From Actinomycetes bacterium (GTDB lineage: Bacteria; Actinomycetota; CALGFH01), in assembly GCA_030152105.1 (NCBI GenBank), contig JASLIH010000195.1, positions 1-12,479 on the forward strand: DNA of 12,479 bases, read 5' to 3'. Below are positions 7,153-12,479 of this stretch, piece by piece (position 1 is the first letter of the stretch; every line of letters starts with the position of its first letter). The notes below the pieces were generated by a model. The model saw nothing but the letters and a program-made list of their open reading frames with translations. It had not been told where the DNA came from and did not search any database. The translations under genes and the position numbers were made by a program.

Positions 7153-7302
7153 TTACCTGGCGACGTGGTTGCCGTGGGCGACCGACCTGCGGAGCCGGGC
7201 GACCTGCTTGGCACGGGGACGGCGCGGTCGTTGCCTGCGGCCAGGTTCGCGTTCGTGAGCGTGGTCCTCGTCGGCCCAGAGCTGACGCAGGGTCCGGGGC
7301 AT
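7153..7302 (-). CDS. Possible 49-residue basic microprotein
   Basis: A short open frame of 49 residues starting MPRTLRQLWADEDHAHERE and continuing into an Arg-rich stretch (about 14 Arg in all). Its ATG comes one base after the stop of the two-helix membrane protein gene (TGA, C, ATG), which is typical of coupled genes. About 40 of 49 codons end in G or C, as expected for coding DNA here. There is no clear separate ribosome binding site, so it would depend on coupling. No family is recognised; the basic composition would suit nucleic acid or acidic-surface binding, but this is speculative. It could also be chance in a GC-rich gap. The remaining 77 bases to the hemolysin III gene show nothing recognisable. 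Confidence 0.4.
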   Translation of the reverse strand: MPRTLRQLWADEDHAHEREPGRRQRPRRPRAKQVARLRRSVAHGNHVAR

Positions 7303-7303
7303 G

Positions 7304-7672
7304 TCACTGGCCACGCTGGGTTGACGTGCCCGCCTGACCGTTGCTCGCCTGGGTGCCGCTCAAGACCGGGGTCTTGCCGGACTGGCCGTTGCGGGCGACG
7401 CGCTGGTCGGTCACGTCGTCCTGGTCCGGGAGCGACCGCAGGATGCGGGCGCTGGCCCCGGCGGCGGCCCCGGTCGGCAGCATCGCTGCGCCGGCACCGA
7501 TCACGCCGGTGGCAACGGCAAAGGCCGCCGTCGCGGTCTGCCCGTCCAGCACGCCGGTCATCTGGAACAGGGGGATCGAGAGGGCGCCGAACGCGATCAA
7601 CCCGGCCCCAAGTTGCATCTGGTGGCGGATCAACCCGCGGTCGTCGAGTGCCTGCTTCTCCTTGGTGGCCAT
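7304..7672 (-). CDS. Two-helix membrane hypothetical protein
   Basis: A 122-residue protein with two likely membrane helices, at about residues 21-38 (LGAGLIAFGALSIPLFQM) and 46-72 (Ala/Gly-rich, ending MLPTGAAAG). The short N-terminus is charged (MATKEKQALDDRGLIRHQ) and the 50-residue tail is hydrophilic, rich in Gln, Ser, Thr and Gly, and probably disordered. The start is firm: AAGGAGG ends seven bases before the ATG. An upstream start would add only 14 residues without such a site. I do not recognise a family and no function can be given. It is the first gene of the minus-strand block and diverges from the SDR gene; the possible microprotein follows after one base. Confidence 0.7.
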   Translation of the reverse strand: MATKEKQALDDRGLIRHQMQLGAGLIAFGALSIPLFQMTGVLDGQTATAAFAVATGVIGAGAAMLPTGAAAGASARILRSLPDQDDVTDQRVARNGQSGKTPVLSGTQASNGQAGTSTQRGQ

Positions 7673-7934
7673 GTCGGTACCTCCTTGACATGCCGGGCGC
7701 TGGTCTCCGCCCATCCGCCCGCAGCATGGCGCACCCAGCTGCGGCCGGCGGTGCCGGGCGTCACCGACCCGGCGTGCTGTCCAACACCGGGATGATCCTC
7801 AGCTTCTGGCTGGCCGGAACGGCGGATGGAGGCTAGCAGCGATGCCGTGGGGCCCAACCGGCGCAACCCTCCGAGGACCACGGCCGGCCGGCCGGCCGCC
7901 CGCTGCTGGCGACTCACGGAGAGGAGTTCCGCCC
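7673..7934. other. Divergent intergenic region
   Basis: This 262-base gap separates the minus-strand membrane-protein block from the plus-strand SDR gene and must hold both promoters, but no convincing -10/-35 pair is seen. It contains the GGCC tract at 7881-7898. Open frames across it on both strands have unconvincing composition. Confidence 0.5.
7881..7898. repeat. Fourfold GGCC tract, self-complementary
   Basis: CGGCCGGCCGGCCGGCCG is four GGCC units in a row and is identical to its own reverse complement. It lies 37 bases before the SDR start codon, within the likely untranslated leader, where it could fold or be prone to slippage. Confidence 0.8.
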
Positions 7935-8855
7935 ATGCGTATCCTGCTGGCTGGCGCCACCGGCGTGATCGGCCGTCAGGCTGTTCCCGTTCTTGCTGCC
8001 GCGGGTCATCAGGTGATCGGCCTGGCCCGCACGCCGATCCGGCTCCCCGACACCGAGATGGTGGCGGTCGACGCCCTGGACCGGGCTGCCGTCGCTGACG
8101 CCGTCCGGTCGGCCGGCCCGGACGTGATTGTGCACATGCTGACCGCGGTCCCGGATCCCGTCGATCCCAGGCACCTGGACCGGGACATGGCCCTGACCAA
8201 CCGGCTGCGCACCGAGGGGACCGCCAACCTGGTGGCCGCCGCCGGCGGCGCCCGGGTGATCGCCCAAGGGGTGGCCTACGCCTACGACCCCGGTGGTTCC
8301 CCGGTCAAGGACGAGGACGCGCCCCTGTGGCGCGACCCGCCGGCCCAGTTCGCCCCCGAGGTGGCCGCGCTGGTTGCGCAGGAACGCCGGGTCACCTGGG
8401 CCGGCGGGCTGGTGCTGCGGTTGGGTCACCTCTATGGGCCCGGCTCCAGCTTCGCCCCCGAGGGGGGCTTCGCCCGGCGGCTCCGCGACGGCAAGGTCCC
8501 GCTGGTCGGCGACGGCGCCTCGATGTTCTCCTTCATCCACGTCCACGACGTCGCCACGGCGATCCTGGCCGCCGTCGAGCATCCGACAGCCAGCGGGGTG
8601 TGCAACATCGTCGACGACCAGCCCACCCTGGTCCACGACTGGCTGCCTGAGATGGCGGCCATGCTCGGCGCCCCGGCCCCCCGTCATGTCCCCGCCCTGC
8701 TTGCCCGGCCGTTCGTCGGCGAGTGGGGCGTGGCCTACATGACCGGCCTGGCCGGCGCCTCCAACATGCTCGCCCGCCATCAGCTGGACTGGAAGCCCGC
8801 CTACAGCAGCTGGCGAGACGGCCTGGCCGCCGATCTCGGCGCACGGGCTCGCTGA
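7935..8855 (+). CDS. Atypical NAD(P)-binding SDR, epimerase-like
   Basis: A 306-residue protein of the extended/atypical short-chain dehydrogenase class, annotated in most genomes as NAD-dependent epimerase/dehydratase. The Rossmann motif is at the N-terminus: MRILLAGATGVIG, with G7, G10 and G13 in the GxxGxxG pattern. VIVHMLTAV near residue 70 and LRLGHLYGPGSSF near 160 fit the fold, as does FSFIHVHDVATAIL near 200. The usual catalytic YxxxK is not evident: the Ser/Tyr region reads AQGVAYAYDPGG and the expected Tyr-Lys helix reads EVAALVAQERRV. It may bind the nucleotide without classical epimerase chemistry. The start is the ATG after GAGGAG (7921-7926, spacing 8); an in-frame ATG at 7842 would add 31 low-complexity residues. 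Substrate unknown. Confidence 0.85.
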   Translation: MRILLAGATGVIGRQAVPVLAAAGHQVIGLARTPIRLPDTEMVAVDALDRAAVADAVRSAGPDVIVHMLTAVPDPVDPRHLDRDMALTNRLRTEGTANLVAAAGGARVIAQGVAYAYDPGGSPVKDEDAPLWRDPPAQFAPEVAALVAQERRVTWAGGLVLRLGHLYGPGSSFAPEGGFARRLRDGKVPLVGDGASMFSFIHVHDVATAILAAVEHPTASGVCNIVDDQPTLVHDWLPEMAAMLGAPAPRHVPALLARPFVGEWGVAYMTGLAGASNMLARHQLDWKPAYSSWRDGLAADLGARAR

Positions 8856-8865
8856 CGAGAACCGG

Positions 8866-9051
8866 GTGATCCGCCTGGCCGATGAGCGCTACGCCCGCCT
8901 GGTGGTCGGGGTTGACGACCCGGCCCAGACCGTGGCTGCCATCCGGCAGGCTCTCGGCACCACCGGTAGGGCGGGCGAGCGCTCCGGGCAGGCCCCGCTT
9001 CCGGACGGCGGGCACCGGTTCCCGCTAGCCGCCAGCGCAGGGTTGCAGGCG
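8866..9051 (+). other. Coding-like fragment of unknown origin
   Basis: Between the SDR stop and the 62-residue orphan lie 296 bases with no secure gene. The first part reads, from a GTG at 8866, VIRLADERYARLVVGVDDP followed by AQTVAAIRQALGTTG; about 30 of its first 35 codons end in G or C, as in real genes here. The frame stays open to 9351, but after about 9050 the codon use becomes poor, and past 9152 it is overlapped by a much better frame. There is no ribosome binding site before the GTG. It may be the tail of a lost gene or a chance frame overlapping the SDR end. The C-terminal edge of several fold families could look like this; no assignment is made. The end coordinate is approximate. 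Confidence 0.25.
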
Positions 9052-9151
9052 GCCGGGAGCACAGATGGGCGCTGGCGCCGACGACATCGCGACCCGGCGG
9101 GACGAAGCTCGGAGGCGAAGGATTTCACGGCCTACTGGAAGGAGGCCTCCG

Positions 9152-9340
9152 ATGAGCAGCCGAGACTTCGCGGTCGTGGCGCTGGGCCGGTTCCTGGTGG
9201 TGGAGCGGTACCGCGAGCGGTGCCCGTCGCCCCCGACCGACCAGCTGCCTGGCCCCGGCCAGGCCCGGAGCGGCGGGTACGCCGGCAAGCGGGACCCGAG
9301 CAGCAGCCCCCTGGTGCCGGCTCGGCCGCGGCACGGGTAG
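9152..9340 (+). CDS. 62-residue orphan upstream of the KimA-like gene
   Basis: A short gene for a 62-residue protein with no recognised family. Support is strong for its size: AAGGAGG ends six bases before the ATG, and 59 of 62 codons end in G or C. The N-terminal part, MSSRDFAVVALGRFLVVERY, looks like a short amphipathic or weakly hydrophobic helix; the remainder is Pro, Ser, Gly and Arg-rich and probably disordered. It ends seven bases before the start of the KimA-like transporter on the same strand, so the two are likely co-transcribed and perhaps coupled, since the transporter's own ribosome binding site is poorly spaced. It might act as a leader peptide or a small partner of the transporter; both ideas are inference. 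Confidence 0.6.
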   Translation: MSSRDFAVVALGRFLVVERYRERCPSPPTDQLPGPGQARSGGYAGKRDPSSSPLVPARPRHG

Positions 9341-9347
9341 GGGAGCG

Positions 9348-11249
9348 ATGACCAGCGTCGCCGCCTCCGGGCTGATCGGCCGCCGGTCGCCAGCCTCCCG
9401 GTACAAGGACCTGCTGCTGGGGCCGCCGTTGGCCACCTCGCGGCTGGTGCGGGAGCGGCTGCGCAAGGTGGTGGCGCTGGCGGTGTTCTCCTCGGACGCG
9501 ATCAGCTCCACCGCCTACGGCACCGAGCAGATCATGCTGGTCCTGGTCGCCGCCGGGGCGCTCGCGACCCGGTTGGCGTTCCCGGTCGCGCTGGCCATCG
9601 GCGCCCTGCTGACCATCCTGATCCTCTCCTACCGCCAGACGATCACCGCCTACCCGTCGGCCGGCGGGGCCTATGTCGTCAGCAAGGACAACTTCGGGCC
9701 CAGGTGGGCCCTGGTCGCCGGGTCGGCGCTGCTGATCGACTACGTGCTCACCGTTGCCGTGAGCGTGACCAGCGGGGTGGCCGCCCTGACGACCGCGCTG
9801 CCGTCGCTGCAGCGGCTCGTCGTGCCGCTGTCGCTGGCCGCGATCGGGCTCATCATGTGGGCCAACCTGCGCGGGGTGCGGGAGGCGGGCCGCATCTTCG
9901 CGGTGCCGACCTACCTGTTCGTCGGCTCCTGCGCGGTCATGCTGCTGGTCGGCCTGGGGCGCCTGGCCGCCGGGCACCTCGACCCGGTCCCGGCCGGGGC
10001 CACCGCCCCGCTGCCCCCGGCGACCGCGTCGGTGGGCGTGCTGCTGATCCTGCATGCCTTCGCCGCCGGGTGCACCGCCCTCACCGGGGTGGAGGCCATC
10101 TCCAACGGCGTGCCCGCGTTCCGGCCCCCGGAGGCCCGCAACGCCCGCCGGACGCTGGTGGCGATGGGGATGATCCTGGGCAGCCTGTTCGTCGGGGTCA
10201 GCTTCCTGGCCGTCCGGGTCGGGGTCCGACCCTACGAGGGCGGCAACCCGACCCTGATCGGGCAGCTGGCCCGCTGGGTGCTCGGTGTCTCGGTCGCCGG
10301 CCACGCCTTCTTCTACCTGTTCCAGGCGGCCACCCTGGCCATCCTGGTCCTGGCCGCCAACACCTCCTTCGCCGACTTCCCGCGGCTGGTGTCGTTCGCG
10401 GCCGCCGACGCGTTCCTGCCCCGGCGGTTCACCAGGCGCGGCCAGCGGCTGGTGTTCTCCGACGGCGTGCTCGCCCTGTCGGTGGCGGCGGTGGCCGTCA
10501 CCCTGGCGTTCCGGGCCGACTACAACCGCATGCTGCCGCTGTACGCCATTGGGGTGTTCACCTCCTTCACCTTCTCCCAGGCCGGCATGACCCGCCGGCA
10601 CCTGCGCCTGCGGGAGCCGGGCTGGCGCTACGGGATCGTCGTCAACGGGACCGGCGCGCTGGTGACCTTCCTGGTGCTGCTGGACATCATCGGGACCAAG
10701 TTCGCCGCCGGGGCGTGGATGGTGCTGCTGGCCCTGCCGGTGCTCGTCCTGCTGCTGGACCGCACCAACCGGGCCTATGCCAGGGAACGGCGGGAGCTCG
10801 CGGTGGAGGCGCCAGAGCTCCTCCCGCCACCCAAGCCTCGCCACGAGGTCCTGGTCCTGGTCGACGGGCTCGACCGGGCCGTCCTGCACGCCCTGCAGTA
10901 CGCCCGCCAGCTCAACCCGCTGTCGGTCACCGCGCTGCACGTCGCCGCCGACCCCGGCGCGGCCGACCAGTTGACCAGGCTGTGGGCCGGGGTGCCTCCG
11001 GCGGTCCCGCTGGAGGTGGTCCACTGCCCGAACCGCGACCTGGTGGACTGCGCCACCGAGGCCGTCGGCAGTCGTGTCCGCCCCGACACCGAGGTGACCG
11101 TGCTCCTGCCCCGCCACGGCGACCAGGGACGGTTCGGGCGGCTGCTGCACGACCAGACAGGGCGGGACCTGTTCGCCGCGCTGAACCGGCTGCCCGGGGT
11201 CAACGTCGCCATCGTCCACCCTCCGCTCACCACCCCCACCGGCCCATGA
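9348..11249 (+). CDS. kimA: KimA-like potassium transporter (APC superfamily)
   Basis: A 633-residue permease closely resembling Bacillus subtilis KimA (YdaO, about 607 residues), a proton-coupled potassium importer. Shared stretches run through the whole protein: SSDAISSTAYGTEQIMLVL, YPSAGGAYVVSKDNFG, LLIDYVLTVAVSV, GCTALTGVEAISNGVPAF and LVLAANTSFADFPRL. Residues matching the reported KimA potassium site are kept: D50, Y57, D131, T135 and S139 (KimA D36, Y43, D117, T121, S125, by a constant offset), with T246 the likely partner of T230. About twelve membrane helices occupy residues 45-475; residues 498-633 form the cytosolic universal-stress-like domain ending near LLHDQTGRDLF. In Bacillus this protein is inhibited by c-di-AMP; no such control or ydaO-type riboswitch is seen here. 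GGGAG lies only two bases before the ATG. Automatic annotation would likely say APC family permease. Confidence 0.85.
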   Translation: MTSVAASGLIGRRSPASRYKDLLLGPPLATSRLVRERLRKVVALAVFSSDAISSTAYGTEQIMLVLVAAGALATRLAFPVALAIGALLTILILSYRQTITAYPSAGGAYVVSKDNFGPRWALVAGSALLIDYVLTVAVSVTSGVAALTTALPSLQRLVVPLSLAAIGLIMWANLRGVREAGRIFAVPTYLFVGSCAVMLLVGLGRLAAGHLDPVPAGATAPLPPATASVGVLLILHAFAAGCTALTGVEAISNGVPAFRPPEARNARRTLVAMGMILGSLFVGVSFLAVRVGVRPYEGGNPTLIGQLARWVLGVSVAGHAFFYLFQAATLAILVLAANTSFADFPRLVSFAAADAFLPRRFTRRGQRLVFSDGVLALSVAAVAVTLAFRADYNRMLPLYAIGVFTSFTFSQAGMTRRHLRLREPGWRYGIVVNGTGALVTFLVLLDIIGTKFAAGAWMVLLALPVLVLLLDRTNRAYARERRELAVEAPELLPPPKPRHEVLVLVDGLDRAVLHALQYARQLNPLSVTALHVAADPGAADQLTRLWAGVPPAVPLEVVHCPNRDLVDCATEAVGSRVRPDTEVTVLLPRHGDQGRFGRLLHDQTGRDLFAALNRLPGVNVAIVHPPLTTPTGP

Positions 11250-11302
11250 GTTTCCAGCTAGCCGGTATGCGCGCCGCCACCCCGGGCTGCGATCCTGAGC
11301 CC

Positions 11303-11695
11303 ATGCTGCGCTGCCTCATCGTCGACGACAGCCCCCGGTTCCTGGACGCCGCCCGCGGCCTCCTGGAAGGCCAGGGCGTGACGGTCGTGGGCGTGGCCTC
11401 CAACAGCGCCGACGCGCTCCAGCGCACCGGGGAGCTGCGACCGGACGTCACCCTGCTGGACATCGACCTGGGTGGGGAGAGCGGCCTTGAGCTGGCCCGG
11501 CGCCTCCACGGGCAGGCCGGCATGACCCCGCGACCGGTCATCCTCATCTCGACCCACGCCGAGCAGGACTACGCGGAGCTGATCGCGGCCAGCCCGGTCA
11601 TCGGGTTCCTGCCCAAGACCGCCTTGTCGGGCGACGCCATCCGCGACCTGCTGGCCGGCCATCGCGACGACGGCCACGGCGACCCGAGACCGTGA
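11303..11695 (+). CDS. Receiver-only response regulator
   Basis: A 130-residue protein made of a single phosphoacceptor receiver domain with no output domain. All key residues are present: the acidic pair D8-D9 in LIVDDSPRF, the phosphoacceptor D53 in VTLLDIDLGGESG, T84 in ILISTHA and K105 in GFLPKTALSG. The sequence style resembles the receiver half of NarL/LuxR-type regulators, but the gene ends in a short hydrophilic tail where the helix-turn-helix would follow. No histidine kinase is in the window. The start at 11303 places the domain at the usual distance. An ATG at 11246 overlaps the transporter stop (ATGA) and would add 19 residues with weaker codon bias; neither start has a clear ribosome binding site. 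It probably shares a transcript with the KimA-like gene and may signal through protein contact. Confidence 0.82.
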   Translation: MLRCLIVDDSPRFLDAARGLLEGQGVTVVGVASNSADALQRTGELRPDVTLLDIDLGGESGLELARRLHGQAGMTPRPVILISTHAEQDYAELIAASPVIGFLPKTALSGDAIRDLLAGHRDDGHGDPRP

Positions 11696-11710
11696 CGGTG
11701 CGCACGGCCA

Positions 11711-11732
11711 GGTCGTGACAGCGCGCACGACC
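11711..11732. terminator. Hairpin after the receiver gene
   Basis: GGTCGTG (11711-11717) and CACGACC (11726-11732) are perfect 7-base complements around an 8-base loop, 16 bases after the receiver stop. No T run follows. A wider imperfect pairing of GACGGT near the stop with ACCGTC at the right flank is also possible. It could end the transporter/receiver transcript or be an operator. The gap from here to 11830 holds nothing else recognisable. Confidence 0.35.
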
Positions 11733-11830
11733 GTCTTGCAGCTGGCAGGAAGCGGAGACTCCGGTTGGCCGCGATGCCGGCGCGAGGTCCGTCGCGATCC
11801 TGACCAGGAACCTGCACCAGCGAGGGACGC

Positions 11831-12479
11831 GGGCTGGAGGACATCTCCGACGGCCAGCTGCGCATCGGCGGGCGGGTAGTCAACGAGCTGGCCCCCAAGG
11901 ACCGCGACATCGCCATGGTGTTCCAGTCCTACGCCCTGTACCCGCACATGACCGTGCGCGAGAACATGGGCTTCGGGCTCAAGCTGGCCCGGGTCGACCG
12001 GGCCGAGATCGACCGCAAGGTCAACCAGGCGGCCGCGCTGCTGGAGCTCACCGAGCTGCTGGACCGCAAGCCGGCCGACCTGTCCGGCGGCCAGCGCCAG
12101 CGGGTGGCCATGGGGCGGGCCATCGTCCGCAGCCCCCAGGCCTTCCTGATGGACGAGCCCCTGTCCAACCTGGACGCCAAGCTGCGGGTGCAGATGCGGA
12201 CCACCGTGGCCCGGCTCCAGAACCAGCTGGGCACCACCACCGTCTACGTCACCCACGACCAGACCGAGGCCATGACCCTGGGCGACCGGGTCGCGGTCAT
12301 GCGGGCCGGCGTCATCCAGCAGGTCGGCGCCCCCGAGGAGCTGTACCAGCGGCCGCGCAACCTGTTCGTGGCCGGCTTCATCGGCTCGCCGGCGATGAAC
12401 TTCCTTCCCGGCACCCTGGAGGACGGCCGCCTGCGGACCCCCCTCGGGGACGTCGTGGTCCCGGCCGAGATGCGGGCCA
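11831..12479 (+). pseudogene. Sugar ABC transporter ATPase lacking its N-terminus
   Basis: This is the body of a CUT1-type ATPase (UgpC/MsmK/MalK-like), which powers uptake of sugars or glycerol phosphates. Present are [14 protein letters not shown], the Q-loop region [13 protein letters not shown] (from 11918), the signature [16 protein letters not shown] (from 12080), Walker [14 protein letters not shown] (D at 12152), the switch histidine in [10 protein letters not shown] (12254) and the start of the C-terminal regulatory domain. Missing is the first part of about 60 residues, including Walker A. Homology begins abruptly near 11831, and the frame has a TGA at 11801 and no start before an internal ATG at 11915. 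Without Walker A it could not hydrolyse ATP. It is either a truncated gene or an assembly junction. It runs off the right edge of the window. Confidence 0.8.

Noticed and set aside
7150..7836. 228-residue plus-strand frame across the minus-strand membrane block
   Set aside because: Opposite to the two-helix gene, which has an excellent ribosome binding site; the translated product is Arg/Ser-rich shadow sequence.
7842..7934. Earlier ATG for the SDR gene
   Set aside because: A GGAGG lies about ten bases before it, but it would add a Pro/Gly/Arg-rich 31-residue piece before the Rossmann motif, which normally sits at the N-terminus. The ATG at 7935 has a better placed site.
8856..9347. ydaO-type c-di-AMP riboswitch upstream of the KimA-like gene
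   Set aside because: Looked for because Bacillus kimA has one. The region just before the gene is occupied by the 62-residue frame, and no conserved riboswitch core was recognised by eye; a covariance-model search would settle it.
9132..11219. Long 695-residue minus-strand open frame
   Set aside because: It is fully antisense to the KimA-like gene, and its Gln/Gly/His/Pro-rich composition is the usual artefact of GC-rich coding DNA.
9704..11245. Long plus-strand frame leading into the receiver gene
   Set aside because: It is a shadow of the transporter in a shifted frame, with Arg/Pro/Gly-rich composition. Only the part from 11303 (or 11246) encodes the receiver domain.
1..12479. tRNA, rRNA, CRISPR, insertion sequence or attachment site
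   Set aside because: No cloverleaf-like stretch, spaced direct repeats, transposase motifs or paired terminal inverted repeats were seen; the only tandem array is inside a coding region.

Overview
The window is GC-rich DNA (roughly 70% by eye) with strong G/C bias at third codon positions and frequent GTG codons. Several family assignments (DUF5996, RDD, DUF1508) fit too. Together these suggest a member of the Actinomycetota, probably from soil; nothing visible fixes the class. I see no rRNA, tRNA, CRISPR array, insertion sequence or phage gene, so this looks like chromosomal housekeeping and accessory DNA with some local gene decay.

Layout. A DUF5996 gene (3-944) is followed by a full-length GH63-type glucosidase (1045-3750) that ends in a hairpin-forming repeat. 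A second perfect inverted repeat (3810-3828) then precedes a two-gene unit: a protein with eight tandem nine-residue R-[IV]-D-[LI]-D repeats (3902-4699), joined by an ATGA stop/start overlap to an RDD-family membrane protein (4696-5229). Directly after the RDD stop, in the same frame, lies a DUF1508/YegP domain without a start codon (5230-5409). Next come a small helical protein on the minus strand (5475-5717) and a divergent SRPBCC/START-like gene (5909-6355). A minus-strand block reads from right to left: a two-helix membrane protein (7304-7672), a possible 49-residue microprotein one base after it (7153-7302) and a hemolysin III/PAQR-type membrane protein (6371-7075).

The right half is on the plus strand. 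It holds an atypical NAD-binding SDR (7935-8855), a 296-base stretch with an unidentified coding-like fragment, and a 62-residue orphan with a near-ideal ribosome binding site (9152-9340). Seven bases later comes a KimA-like potassium transporter of the APC superfamily (9348-11249), then a receiver-only response regulator (11303-11695). The window closes on a CUT1-type sugar ABC transporter ATPase (11831 to the end) that has lost its first roughly 60 codons, including Walker A.

How the genes may work together. Three clusters are tight enough to suggest joint expression: repeat protein + RDD; two-helix protein + microprotein (+ hemolysin III protein); and 62-residue orphan + KimA-like transporter + receiver. 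The last could be a potassium or osmotic stress unit. The most novel-looking element is the nonapeptide-repeat protein coupled to RDD. The two genes lacking 5' ends (DUF1508 and the ABC ATPase) point to either gene decay or assembly junctions.
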